Shown here piece after piece: positions 1 through 8,880 of a stretch of 64,000 bases of DNA. Each line of letters begins with the position of its first letter. Positions within the stretch are counted from its first letter, which is position 1. The position numbers and the translations under genes were made by a program. This DNA is from Rubellicoccus peritrichatus (GTDB taxonomy: Bacteria > Verrucomicrobiota > Verrucomicrobiia > Opitutales > Cerasicoccaceae), in NCBI RefSeq assembly GCF_033100135.1, contig NZ_CP136920.1, positions 3,281,001-3,345,000 on the forward strand. The letters run 5' to 3'. Below the pieces are notes generated by a model. The model saw only the letters and a list, made by a program, of their open reading frames with translations. It searched no databases and was not told the origin of the DNA.

Positions 1-419
1 AGCTCGATGCTCGCCGGTGTATTGCCTATCTTACGATTGAACACAAGGGAGCGATTCCGATTGAGTTTCGTCGTGGCATTGGTGATCGGGTTTATGGTTG
101 TGATGAATGTCTCGATGTCTGCCCCTGGAATCGTTTTGCCAAGCTGACCCGTGAAGCGAAGTTTACACCAATGCCGCATCCTGATTTGATTGAGTCACTG
201 GAGTTGACTCAGGAGCAGTTCGACGAGCAGTTTGCCGGCACGCCCATTCGGCGTTTGGGCTTATCACGCTGGAAGCGCAATACCTGTGTTGTTTTAGGGA
301 ATGTAGGAAACACGGATGATCTAGTGACGCTTAAGAAAATGGCTTTAAGCGATGATGAACTGGTAGCTGAACACGCCAGTTGGGCAATTCAGGAAATTGA
401 AGAGAGAAACAGGCATTAG
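1..419 (+). CDS. queG: Epoxyqueuosine reductase, 3' part
   Basis: This is the C-terminal part of the iron-sulfur, cobalamin-dependent enzyme that reduces epoxyqueuosine to queuosine in the wobble base of certain tRNAs. The gene enters from the left edge in frame (first full codon at position 3), so only about 138 residues are visible. The family hallmark is clear: a conserved RRGIGDRVYGCDECLDVCPWN-type stretch at about 72-135, which carries Cys ligands of a 4Fe-4S cluster. The following segment (GNVGNTDDLVTLKKMALSDD) resembles the HEAT-like repeat found at the end of long QueG proteins. The stop is TAG at 417-419. The family assignment is secure; the start lies outside the window. Confidence 0.93.
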   Translation, partial: LDARRCIAYLTIEHKGAIPIEFRRGIGDRVYGCDECLDVCPWNRFAKLTREAKFTPMPHPDLIESLELTQEQFDEQFAGTPIRRLGLSRWKRNTCVVLGNVGNTDDLVTLKKMALSDDELVAEHASWAIQEIEERNRH

Positions 420-483
420 ATTCAGTTAATGAAACCTCATCAGACATTTGATTTCAGTTTCAAAGGTAATCTCGTGACGTTGT

Positions 484-558
484 TTTTTGACAGAATTTAC
501 GGAATTAACAGAATTAGCTTACTAAAAATTCCTTTAATTCCGTAAATTCTGTCAAAAA
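484..558. repeat. Perfect 25-bp inverted repeat, dispersed-type intergenic element
   Basis: Positions 484-508 and 534-558 are exact reverse complements (arm begins TTTTTGACAGAATTTACGG) around a 25-nt spacer that carries a partial direct copy (GGAATTAACAGAATTA). The right arm runs straight into the terminator hairpin at 554-590. The layout, with inverted arms and internal direct repetition, resembles the element at 12002-12064, and such elements are often dispersed in intergenic space. Mobility is not shown. Confidence 0.7.
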
Positions 559-590
559 GGCACCCTCGGATACTCATACCCGAGGGTGCC
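554..590 (-). terminator. Rho-independent terminator of amtB
   Basis: An 11-bp GC-rich stem (559-569 with 580-590, GGCACCCTCGG/CCGAGGGTGCC) with a 10-nt loop is followed on the minus strand by TTTTT (558-554). It lies just downstream of the leftward ammonium transporter gene. On the plus strand it has no U-tract, so the polarity is mainly leftward. Confidence 0.85.
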
Positions 591-618
591 TCACATAAAC
601 CCCATAAACCAAATCGTA

Positions 619-2352
619 TTATCCGTTGGCTGGCTCTTCGGCTTCCGGCATTTCGTCAGCATACACTTGGAAGTCGGCATAAGCTTCGTTTCCATGCTCG
701 ACTATATCCAGGCCGCTTAGTTCGTCCTCTGGCTTCACGCGAATACCAACGGTTTTGCTCAATGCAGAAAAGAGAATGTAAGCTGCTGCAAAGGTGAAGG
801 CGAATACCGATGCCACACCGGCAGCCTGAACTAGCAACTGGTCCATGCCTCCACCGAGAAAGAGACCGTCCTTGATAGCCGTTTCGGAATCCCAGTAAAG
901 CACATCGATTGCGCTGCTTCCAAACAGTCCTATGCTAAGTGTGCCCCAGGCTCCGCAAACACCATGAACACTGATGGCACCGACAGGGTCGTCGACCTTC
1001 AATTTGTTTTCGATGAAGAGCGCGGAGAAGACCACAAGAACGCCACCGACTGCACCGATGATTGCGGCGGACGTTGTCGAAACACTCGCGCATGGCGCGG
1101 TGATGGAAACGAGTCCGGCCAGGCAGCCGTTGATCGACATGGTAAGGTCGGGTTTTCCAAACTTCCACCAGGTGGTGAGAGTGGCGGCAGCGGCACCGGC
1201 GGCAGCCGCAAGCAATGTCGTCACTGCCACGTGAGCCAAACCATCTGTGGCTGCCAGGGTTGATCCTGCGTTAAATCCGAACCATCCAAACCAAAGGATG
1301 AAGCAACCCAGACTGGCCATTGGGAGATTGTGTCCGGGGATTGGGCGAGGGCGACCTTCCTTGTCGAACTTTCCGGCGCGAGCACCGAGGATGATTGCAC
1401 CGGCCAGTCCAGCCCAGGCACCTACGGAGTGAACCACCGTGGAACCGGCAAAGTCACGCATCCCCATGGCGGCCAGCCAACCGTCGCCAGCCCAGATCCA
1501 GTGACCGGAGATTGGATAGATCAGTGCTGAGATGAAAATCGAATAAATCACGTATCCGATAAACTTCGTTCGCTCGGCCATGGCACCGCCAACGATGGTT
1601 GCTGCCGTGCCACAGAACACGACTTGGAATAACCAGCCGGCACTGAGTAAATTGTCCTGACCGTTGTTTGCGGTATCCAGAAAAACCAGACCTTTGTCCC
1701 AGCCGATGAAGGTGTTTCCCATTTCCCCATACATGAATGCGTATCCGATGGCCCAGAAGGCGAGGGCGGCAAAGGAGAAGTCGAGAATGTTTTTCATCAT
1801 GATGTTACACGCGTTCTTGGCGCGCGTCATTCCCGATTCCAACATCGCGAAACCAGCTTGCATGAAGAAGACGAGAACAGCTGCCAAAACCAGCCACAAT
1901 ATATCACCGGTTACTTGAGACATCCCGGGAGCGGCTGCTTCAGCTTCCTCTTCCACGGCAATTGCTTCCTCTGCCGGCAGCTCCGGCACTGCTTCCATTG
2001 CAGTGGTTGGTATTGCCTCAACTGGCGGTTCTTCGGGAACGGCTGGAGCTGGCTCGATGGCTGGTGGCGCTGTTTCTGTGGCAGCCGGTTCGGGAGCCTC
2101 AGCAGTCGCCGGCTGGCTGTTCATGACACTTGCGGCCTGGGCTGCGGCTGCGGCTTCCTGGGCTGCCGCCGCAGCAGCAGCGGCGGCCTGGGCGGCTTCC
2201 TGGGCTGCTTGTGCGGCAACAGTGGCAGCGTCACTGGTTGCTGTTTCGTTTTGGGCGAAAGTTTGGTTGGCGGTGAGACTGAGTGCGAGCAGGGCCAGAA
2301 CACAGCCACTTTTTGCATTGTGTAAGTACAGTCTTATTCGATTAATCATCAT
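619..2352 (-). CDS. amtB: Ammonium transporter (Amt family) with Ala/Pro/Glu-rich N-terminal extension
   Basis: Inner-membrane channel for NH4+/NH3 uptake. After a signal-like segment (MMINRIRLY..., hydrophobic to about residue 35) comes a low-complexity stretch of about 90 residues rich in Ala, Pro and Glu, then the Amt fold of about 11 membrane segments. The two pore histidines are identifiable in STVVHSVGAWAGL and in GAISVHGVCGAWG; NLPMASLGCFILWFGWFGFN is also typical. An upstream in-frame ATG at 2583 would add 77 residues that run back over the coding end of the neighbouring gene and look unlike protein, so 2352 (or 2349) is preferred. The usual PII partner glnK is not adjacent. The long hydrophilic N-terminus is unusual for the family; its role is unknown. 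A terminator follows at 554-590. Confidence 0.93.
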   Translation of the reverse strand: MMINRIRLYLHNAKSGCVLALLALSLTANQTFAQNETATSDAATVAAQAAQEAAQAAAAAAAAAQEAAAAAQAASVMNSQPATAEAPEPAATETAPPAIEPAPAVPEEPPVEAIPTTAMEAVPELPAEEAIAVEEEAEAAAPGMSQVTGDILWLVLAAVLVFFMQAGFAMLESGMTRAKNACNIMMKNILDFSFAALAFWAIGYAFMYGEMGNTFIGWDKGLVFLDTANNGQDNLLSAGWLFQVVFCGTAATIVGGAMAERTKFIGYVIYSIFISALIYPISGHWIWAGDGWLAAMGMRDFAGSTVVHSVGAWAGLAGAIILGARAGKFDKEGRPRPIPGHNLPMASLGCFILWFGWFGFNAGSTLAATDGLAHVAVTTLLAAAAGAAAATLTTWWKFGKPDLTMSINGCLAGLVSITAPCASVSTTSAAIIGAVGGVLVVFSALFIENKLKVDDPVGAISVHGVCGAWGTLSIGLFGSSAIDVLYWDSETAIKDGLFLGGGMDQLLVQAAGVASVFAFTFAAAYILFSALSKTVGIRVKPEDELSGLDIVEHGNEAYADFQVYADEMPEAEEPANG

Positions 2353-2393
2353 ACTGAGTTTAGTTATTAGCTGGTTAGAAATTGTTTTTTGTC

Positions 2394-3614
2394 CTAGACG
2401 GCAAAATCCGGATAGAGCAGCTTTTCGTCGGCTGCATTTTCCATCAGATCCGTGCTCGATGAGCTCTCGCCCATCAGGGGCTGGATGTGCCCCAGTTCGA
2501 TACTGCGGACTGGACAAATTGCGATGGCAGTTCGGAGCACATTGACCAGTTCGCTGTAGTTTCCTTTCCAGATCCACTTGCACATGTAGTCCATGGCCGA
2601 GTCATCAATAGACCGCGCATTGACGAAAGGGTGTAAAGTGGTCAGGTCGCTGAAGGTTTTTCGAATGATGGGTTCCAGGTCTGCTTTACGGTCACGCAAA
2701 GGTGGGATCCGGAAATGCGCATCCGCTTCGCTGATCAATTGTTTAAGCCAATGTTTGGCTTCCTTGCTTTGATGGTCGGCCGTTTCAATCGAACTCATCA
2801 CCAAACGGACGTGGCGTTTCGAACTTTGCTTGATGGAGTGAATGAAGTCCTGCAGTGATTTTTGGTAAGGCGGCTCAAGATCATCGATTTCGTGGATGTA
2901 AAGAATCGGTGGTGTTGATGCCCGCAGATAGGTCTGGGCGTTCAGTGATTCCAGATAGTCGCTTTTGATTAAATCATTTCGGCTGACATGGATGGGGAAT
3001 GTGTTGCCTGTTCCGGATAGGGTGTTCATCTCCCGCACCACCAGTTCAAATTCGGATCCGGCTTCGCCCGTCAGAATGACGAGATCGTTGAAGTTTCGTG
3101 AATACCAGAGCTTTTCAATCAACGCCTTGGAGGGAGGTGCCTTCGCTGTAACAAAACTGGGATTATAAAAGGTGGTTGAACCTTCTGTCTTGGTCTCAGG
3201 TTTGATTGGGATTTGCGGCCTGCTCTTAGGCTTCTTTCGCGTCGCAGGTTTGTTGATTACAATCTGCAGTATCTTCATCATCTCGCGGGGAGAAAGTGTC
3301 CTCACGATTTGTTGAACTTTCAGCACATCCAGGCGTGCATCCTTGATACGTTCCTCTTCGGTCAGCAGGACAAGATTGCAGGTTTTATTCACCTTGGCCA
3401 GTTCCCGGACAAGTGTGCTTCCATCGTAGCCGGGAATGTTGGATTCAACAACCGCAGCTGCGAAATTCATTTCATCACCGCCGAGATGTGTTGTCGCTTC
3501 ATCCGGGTCCGGACAGGAAATGACATTGACGCCCATTTCCCGAAGTAAAAGCGATAGCTTGCTTCTATCTCGTGCATCCTGGATGACGAGTAATACTGTT
3601 TTGGTCTGAGTCAT
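2394..3614 (-). CDS. Pseudoreceiver plus sigma-54-type AAA-like protein, degenerate
   Basis: 406 residues. Residues 5-115 have a response-regulator receiver fold, but the phosphoacceptor Asp position is Glu57 (VVESNIPGYDG) and the usual acidic pair is eroded. Residues about 150-390 resemble the AAA+ domain of sigma-54 activators. The Walker A GESGTGKE is replaced by GEAGSEFE (183-190, Lys lost), and the Walker B DE is HE (241-242). The arginine-finger region PPLRDRKADLEP is kept. No GAFTGA loop and no C-terminal DNA-binding helix-turn-helix are visible. I infer a protein that has lost phosphotransfer and ATP hydrolysis and acts as a scaffold or constitutive regulator. It follows two Roadblock-like genes on the same strand (108-nt gap) and precedes amtB (41-nt gap). 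Confidence 0.75.
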   Translation of the reverse strand: MTQTKTVLLVIQDARDRSKLSLLLREMGVNVISCPDPDEATTHLGGDEMNFAAAVVESNIPGYDGSTLVRELAKVNKTCNLVLLTEEERIKDARLDVLKVQQIVRTLSPREMMKILQIVINKPATRKKPKSRPQIPIKPETKTEGSTTFYNPSFVTAKAPPSKALIEKLWYSRNFNDLVILTGEAGSEFELVVREMNTLSGTGNTFPIHVSRNDLIKSDYLESLNAQTYLRASTPPILYIHEIDDLEPPYQKSLQDFIHSIKQSSKRHVRLVMSSIETADHQSKEAKHWLKQLISEADAHFRIPPLRDRKADLEPIIRKTFSDLTTLHPFVNARSIDDSAMDYMCKWIWKGNYSELVNVLRTAIAICPVRSIELGHIQPLMGESSSSTDLMENAADEKLLYPDFAV

Positions 3615-3722
3615 GCTTCCGTTTGTTGTGGCTTGAACGCTTAGGTGTCTGGGGCACTTCGTTCTTCCGTAAAACGGGGTAGTGTCGCGTTTGTTTTTGT
3701 GTTATGTAATAATATGTTTCAG

Positions 3723-4202
3723 TTAATAGGCAGTTCCGCGGTAAGTTCTCCCCCGGTTTGGTCGGACAACACGATTGGTTGCCCTTTCCGGGGTGGGGTT
3801 TGAAGTTGGTGGTGGTGTTGGAGGCTCCGGTTCCGGCGCTTTTGCCGGTGGTGCTTCCTTGGGAATTCCATGTTCGGCGATGTGCTTCAGTGCGCTGTTC
3901 GACACCATTCTTACGGTAATGGCATTGACTGTTTCGTTGGCGACAATCAGCAGGTAGTATTTGTCTCCGCGTCGCAGAATCAGTTTCTTTTGCGGATAGC
4001 GGAGAACATACTCATCGCAGGGGACAAAGTTGTCATCGACCGTTTCAAAGAGGGAAACCACCCTTCGTGAAACATCATCAAGAACGTCCGGCGGGTAAAC
4101 AGACCCCATCACCTGGAGCAGCACTTCGGCTTCGTCATTGAAGACACAAACGCCTTCAACTCCTGGTAAATCTGCAATGTTCTGAATAACTCGGTTTATC
4201 AT
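3723..4202 (-). CDS. Roadblock/LC7-like protein with Pro-rich tail
   Basis: 159 residues. Residues 1-110 fit the Roadblock/LC7 (MglB-like) fold: an opening helix, then PGVEGVCVFNDEAEVLLQ, the alternating strand pattern RRGDKYYLLIVANETVNAITVRM, and a final helix. Residues about 115-159 form a Pro/Glu-rich then Arg-rich disordered tail (PEPEPPTPPP, RGRTYRGTAY). Bacterial Roadblock proteins typically dimerise and act on small GTPases such as MglA, but no GTPase gene is visible here. It lies 27 nt downstream of a second gene of the same type, so the two could form a heterodimer (inference). The fold call is by pattern only. Confidence 0.6.
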   Translation of the reverse strand: MINRVIQNIADLPGVEGVCVFNDEAEVLLQVMGSVYPPDVLDDVSRRVVSLFETVDDNFVPCDEYVLRYPQKKLILRRGDKYYLLIVANETVNAITVRMVSNSALKHIAEHGIPKEAPPAKAPEPEPPTPPPTSNPTPERATNRVVRPNRGRTYRGTAY

Positions 4203-4229
4203 TTAGTTAATCTAATAGGTCGGGCCTTC

Positions 4230-4535
4230 TTAGTCTTCTACGACGACGGGCAGTATCTCCTCTATCTTGGCTCTTGAGTTGAAAATAACTCCTAGTGTTG
4301 AATCGTTTTTAGCCAGGCAAACGGTTGTGGTGGAGCGGCCAATGATGCGGGCTTCCTCCATCGGCTCGAAGCCCAGCGATTCTCCAATCAGGTCTGCAAT
4401 CTGCTGGAAGTAGATTAACACGCTTCCCAGTGCTTCGATATCGTCACCTTCGGATTTTAGAATCTCTCCCGTTTGATCGCATTCAATGTAGCCGATCAAT
4501 CCGTTAGATGCCTGGCTGGATAATAAGTTACTCAT
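4230..4535 (-). CDS. Small Roadblock/LC7-like protein
   Basis: 101 residues, first gene of the leftward cluster. The pattern ASNGLIGYIECDQTGEILKSEGDD, a long central helix (ALGSVLIYFQQIADLIGESLG), then two strands (ARIIGRSTTTVCLAKND, LGVIFNSRAKIEEIL) matches a minimal Roadblock/LC7 domain. There is no signal peptide, so it should be cytoplasmic. With the next two genes it makes a compact set of two Roadblock-like proteins and a degenerate receiver-AAA protein. Function unknown; a polarity or signalling scaffold is a guess from family behaviour. Confidence 0.55.
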   Translation of the reverse strand: MSNLLSSQASNGLIGYIECDQTGEILKSEGDDIEALGSVLIYFQQIADLIGESLGFEPMEEARIIGRSTTTVCLAKNDSTLGVIFNSRAKIEEILPVVVED

Positions 4536-4903
4536 GTGGAAAATTCATTTGAAATGATGTGATTAGTTTAGCATGGGAGATGCCAAATCATTCCAGGCCC
4601 ATGTGCCAAACCAGCGGAATGATTTACTTCCGTTGATTCCGTTTTCCCGCACTTACGGCACCAAAATTTAGGTGGAGTGCGCTGTGCCACCTTTAACGAT
4701 CTAGGTTTATGAAACCTGTTCTCAAATCATGAGTTGATACATACCGAGCTTTGCATGAATGATATTAATAGAAAGCGGACGGATAGCTTGAATTTATTTC
4801 ATCAAATGAATGAGGCGTGATGTTCGGCCTTTTAAGATGAAGCAGCCGATCTTAATTTTACATTCATTTTACGGCTGCACCATATTGTACAAATCACGTC
4901 TTC
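4536..4903. other. Intergenic region, no gene seen
   Basis: 368 bp between the 3' end of the hybrid kinase gene and the start of the Roadblock cluster; it should hold the cluster promoter. A weak inverted pair GCAGCCG/CGGCTGC with a loop of about 22 nt lies near 4843-4878, downstream of the kinase, but lacks a U-tract. No convincing ORF or RNA gene. Confidence 0.5.
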
Positions 4904-7900
4904 TTAAAACTCCACTGGATATTGCAGGATTTTATCAAGCATTGGCTTGATCACTTCCAGTCGCTTTTGAACTTCGCCTTCGTCCTTATTCAAGGCGGCT
5001 TCATGGAGCGCTTTGGCCTCACGTTGCAAATCTTCATCGCCGATGAGTCGGGCACTGCTCAGGGCCGAGTGGGTATACTTGTCGGCTTGTTCCCAGTCAC
5101 CCGAGTTCATGTACTTCCGGCAGTTGTCGAGCTGCTCCTGCAACTCTTTTAAAACGCCTGCCACCATGGACTTGAGTTTGGCCTCATCACCATTTGCGAT
5201 AAAGCGAAGCATTCCGAAGAGGCCCGACATTTTCGGTTCATCGCTGGTAGAAGCATCCAGCATGGCGTCGTCGATCAGGATTCTTGCAAGTGTTCTTTTC
5301 AGCTCGGAGTTGGTAAATGGCTTGGCCACGGTGGCATTGATTCCGATGCGGTCGTAGTTATCCCGGTCCCGCTTCGTCACGTGCGCGCTGATGGCAATAA
5401 TCGGTGTCTCACGCTTCTCGCCCGAGCGGATGACCTCGGCGACTTCGATGCCGGAGATGCCCGGAAGGTTATTGTCGAGCAGCACGACATCGAAGTGCTC
5501 TTCTTCGAATTTTTTCAGACCGATTTCGCCGCTCTCTGCTGAAACCACAGTCAGACCAAGCCGTGCCAATAACTCTTCGGCTACGATCCGGTTATACTCC
5601 TGGTCTTCGACCAGCAGGACATGCTTCCCGTGAAGCGCCGCAATGGTGGCTTCGGTGAGACCGGAAGCGTTGGCAAGGTCTCCCTGAACGATGGGCAGGG
5701 TGACATCAAAGTGAAACGTCGTGCCGCTGCTGTCGGAAGAGCTGAGGCCGATCTTTGCATCCATCATCGTTGCCAGTCGGCTTGAGATACTCAGGCCGAG
5801 TCCCATGCCGGAAGGTCCGCCTTTCTGATCAAAGACACCGCGCTGGAATTTGCCGAAAACCGTTTTCTGCAGCTCTTGGGGAATGCCCGGCCCGGTATCA
5901 ATGACAAGGCAATGCAGATCGGCCTGCGACTCATTGACCTCGACGCAGACCTCCAGCTTGACGCCGCCTTTTTCGGTGAACTTGATCGCATTGCCGATCA
6001 GGTTGGCCAGAATCTGGCGGACCTTGCCGGCGTCACCCAGCAGGGTCAAATTGGTTTCGCCGAGTTTAATGACTTCAAGGGTGAGGCTTTTCTTTTCGGC
6101 CACCGGACGGTAAATCTCCTCGATCGTATCGAGTTCATCACCGAGGTAAAAAGGTGAGGGCTTCAGGCTGACCTTGTTTTCCTCCAAGGCGGAAAAATCA
6201 AGCAGGTCATCCAATAACGATTTCAAATGGCCCGAAGTGGAATCAAGCTGCTTGATTTTCTCACCATACTCTTTGCTGTCATTCAAAGAGTCTTTCAGCA
6301 GGGCAGTCAGGCCGACGACGCCATTCATCGGGTTGCGGATCTCATGGCTGACGCTGGCCAGGAAGTCGTTCTTGGCCGAGTTGGCTTTGGCCAGTTGCAC
6401 GTTGGTTTGCACCAGCTCAATCGTCCGCTCTTCAACCGCTGCTTCCAGAGCCAGGTTTTTCTTCCGCAGGGCAATTGTTCGCCAGCGCATGTAGAGCCAG
6501 CCGATAAACAACAGCAGGACAACATAGACAATGTAGGCGGCTATCGTACGATACCATGGCGGCAAAACCACAAAGGAAAAAGATGCCGGGATGCTTGGGT
6601 TTTCTCCAGATGGATCAATCGAACGGGCTTCAAAGGTGTAGTGGCCTTCTGCTAAATTGGTGAATTCACGAAACGGCGTTGGGCTTGGTTCGCTCCAGTG
6701 GTTTTCCAAACCCATCATCCGCGTCTGATAGAGCTTTTTATCTTCAGTGAAAATCGGTGTGGCAAATTCAAAGTGGGCACGATCAACCGGGAAATTAAAT
6801 ACCGGCTGCGGGCTATTCACATCCATTTGTTCTTCATCCTGGTAGAACGTAGTTTGCGTCATCAAGGTGGCAACCGGCTCCGGCTCAGGGCGTTCTGTTA
6901 GTTCGTGCCGAACAATACCTCCCGATCCGCCAATCCATGCAAGCTCACCTTCGTCTTCAATCAAGAGGCTGTGTATGTCGCCCAATTCATCAATGCCTTC
7001 TGCATTCAGTATTTTGAACTCTGGAGGGTGATTTCCTGATGGCCAGGTTATCTTAGCCATTCTATAAATGCGTTTGCCGTTTTGTTCGATTGGATATGTT
7101 ATCCAAACTTGATCATCAAAGTTTCCGTTATCAAAATTAACTCCAAACGCATTTACACCTAACGAAAGAGGAGAATTTTTTACAGTAGTTAGTTTTGTAT
7201 TGCTTCCTTGAGTGTGAAAAATTCCAGCATCACTTATTATTAATATGCCTGCTGCCATTGGAACTACATAAGACCAAGAGAATGCTTCGTTATTTTCAGG
7301 ATTCAATATGCTATCGAATTTTGATTCTTCTTCAGAATTTATCATTCTACTGATATTACCTGATAAAAGACCTTTTTGTACTGTTCCAAACCAAACTAGA
7401 TTGTCATCCAAATATGCGACAGAGGTTATTCCTCCGAAAAGAGGCCATTCTTTAAAAATTGAAAATTTAGCTCCATCCCAACTGAGAATAGCCAAATCAC
7501 TGTAGATACCAGATAGATACAAGTCAGTCTTTCCAGGAATTTTTTCTAGAAACGTACAAGCTCTATTTGACTCAAATACGATTTCTGAATCTTTGGACTG
7601 AATTTTTTCTATGTTTCTTTCCAAGGAGGCGAACATACCTGCACTGTCTGATGTTAGGTTCCATACGATTTGGTTGTTGTTACCTACGGAATACCAATAA
7701 GGCGATGTGCCTTTGGGGGTCCCGGGTTCAAGCATGTAAATTCCATTATAGGTTCCTGCATAAAGTTTACCGTCTCTGCGTTCCAGATCGAAAATGACTT
7801 CAGCGTTCAAGCCATGCCTTTTATCGAATAGAGTATATGGAGCAGAAAGCTGGACTAGACTAATACCTCTATTCTGTGGAATCCATAAATCTCCAAAACG

Positions 7901-8800
7901 ATCAACGAATACATTCCATGCAGAATCGCCTAGCAGCCCTGTCTCTTCTCCAAAACGATCGATAAATTCCCCGTTGAAATCTAGTAGAAAAACACCATGA
8001 TTATAAGTTCCTGCGGCAATGCTTTGATTGTCAATAAGTGTGCTGTTTGATCCTAAAAAATTGGAAAAACTTTTGCTAAACTCAGTATCAACGGGTTCTA
8101 CCTTTCTTCCGTCGTAATAGAAAAAACCTTTGTCGAATGTACCAATTATCATTCTTTCATCATCAATATTCTCTATGAAATTAATGCCACCATTCGCTAC
8201 CTCTGTATCCGTGAAAAGTAACTTATGTTCAGGGTTTGTTACATCTTTAAGTCCTTCTCCTCGTTGATGAATTAGAAGTCGGTCACCAAGTTGCATGGGG
8301 ACAAGTCTTCCTTCACTTTTCATGAATTCATATGAGATGGCTTCGTTTTGCCAATTGATCAGCCTTTGAGCTGAAACTATTATTATTTTGTCTTTATCTT
8401 CAAAAAGATGCCAAGTTTCACCGAGAGGGTTTTCTTCACTTGTGACTTTTTCTTTTAGTGAAGTAAAAGTATTGGAGTCTATATCAATCCATCCAAAATC
8501 ATGGCTGCCTGCTACCCAGATGCGTCCGTCGCGGGTTGGTTTTACATCACGTGTTAAGCCACTTTCTCCTGTATCGAGTAATGACCAATATTCACCATCA
8601 TAAACTAAGACACCATCGCTATTAGCAAAATACATTAAGCCATCATCACTTTGAGCTGCTGCGGTGTTTTGTGCTCCTGCATTATATTCGTCCGGGGTGA
8701 AAGTTCGGACCGGCGGGGTCCCTTTTTCAAGCGCTATTAGACCGAATGGTGTAAATGTGAGAAGTAACAACGCGTACCAGTGCTTTGGTAGATGAGACAT
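4904..8800 (-). CDS. Hybrid sensor histidine kinase: propeller, Y_Y_Y, HisKA, HATPase, receiver, HPt
   Basis: A one-protein phosphorelay of about 1,298 residues. A signal sequence (MSHLPKHWYALLLLTF) is followed by a large periplasmic two-component-regulator propeller (about 40-620, repeats such as DGRIWVAGSHDFGW and FGDLWIPQNRGIS) and a Y_Y_Y-type domain. A single membrane helix (YIVYVVLLLFIGWLYM) then leads to HisKA with the phospho-His near 819 (SVSHEIRNPMNG), HATPase (NLIGNAIKFTEKGG, DTGPGIP, GMGLGLSIS), a receiver with Asp near 1107 (VVLLDNNLPG), and a terminal HPt-like domain with His near 1244 (KYTHSALSS). Such proteins often sense glycan fragments. In-frame ATGs up to 8887 would only put a non-signal extension in front, so 8800 is preferred. 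No partner DNA-binding regulator is adjacent. The divergent neighbour is the YcaO locus. Confidence 0.9.
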   Translation of the reverse strand: MSHLPKHWYALLLLTFTPFGLIALEKGTPPVRTFTPDEYNAGAQNTAAAQSDDGLMYFANSDGVLVYDGEYWSLLDTGESGLTRDVKPTRDGRIWVAGSHDFGWIDIDSNTFTSLKEKVTSEENPLGETWHLFEDKDKIIIVSAQRLINWQNEAISYEFMKSEGRLVPMQLGDRLLIHQRGEGLKDVTNPEHKLLFTDTEVANGGINFIENIDDERMIIGTFDKGFFYYDGRKVEPVDTEFSKSFSNFLGSNSTLIDNQSIAAGTYNHGVFLLDFNGEFIDRFGEETGLLGDSAWNVFVDRFGDLWIPQNRGISLVQLSAPYTLFDKRHGLNAEVIFDLERRDGKLYAGTYNGIYMLEPGTPKGTSPYWYSVGNNNQIVWNLTSDSAGMFASLERNIEKIQSKDSEIVFESNRACTFLEKIPGKTDLYLSGIYSDLAILSWDGAKFSIFKEWPLFGGITSVAYLDDNLVWFGTVQKGLLSGNISRMINSEEESKFDSILNPENNEAFSWSYVVPMAAGILIISDAGIFHTQGSNTKLTTVKNSPLSLGVNAFGVNFDNGNFDDQVWITYPIEQNGKRIYRMAKITWPSGNHPPEFKILNAEGIDELGDIHSLLIEDEGELAWIGGSGGIVRHELTERPEPEPVATLMTQTTFYQDEEQMDVNSPQPVFNFPVDRAHFEFATPIFTEDKKLYQTRMMGLENHWSEPSPTPFREFTNLAEGHYTFEARSIDPSGENPSIPASFSFVVLPPWYRTIAAYIVYVVLLLFIGWLYMRWRTIALRKKNLALEAAVEERTIELVQTNVQLAKANSAKNDFLASVSHEIRNPMNGVVGLTALLKDSLNDSKEYGEKIKQLDSTSGHLKSLLDDLLDFSALEENKVSLKPSPFYLGDELDTIEEIYRPVAEKKSLTLEVIKLGETNLTLLGDAGKVRQILANLIGNAIKFTEKGGVKLEVCVEVNESQADLHCLVIDTGPGIPQELQKTVFGKFQRGVFDQKGGPSGMGLGLSISSRLATMMDAKIGLSSSDSSGTTFHFDVTLPIVQGDLANASGLTEATIAALHGKHVLLVEDQEYNRIVAEELLARLGLTVVSAESGEIGLKKFEEEHFDVVLLDNNLPGISGIEVAEVIRSGEKRETPIIAISAHVTKRDRDNYDRIGINATVAKPFTNSELKRTLARILIDDAMLDASTSDEPKMSGLFGMLRFIANGDEAKLKSMVAGVLKELQEQLDNCRKYMNSGDWEQADKYTHSALSSARLIGDEDLQREAKALHEAALNKDEGEVQKRLEVIKPMLDKILQYPVEF

Positions 8801-8880
8801 TGTCATACACATTAGAGATCCCTTAATTTTTAGGGTATAGAGTGCTTTCCCTATTGGTTTCGACATTATAGCTTTGAAAC

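Noticed and set aside
1858-2325. Plus-strand ORFs opposite the Ala-rich part of the ammonium transporter
   Set aside because: Composition mirrors the GC-rich Ala/Pro codons of the real gene; no independent support.
2353-2583. 77-residue N-terminal extension of the ammonium transporter from ATG 2583
   Set aside because: It would be translated across the coding end of the receiver-AAA gene in another frame, is Cys/Arg-rich and unlike protein; a signal-like start at 2352 is better.
2394-3614. Calling the receiver-AAA protein an active sigma-54 activator (NtrC type)
   Set aside because: Walker A lysine, Walker B aspartate, GAFTGA loop, phosphoacceptor Asp and DNA-binding domain are all missing.
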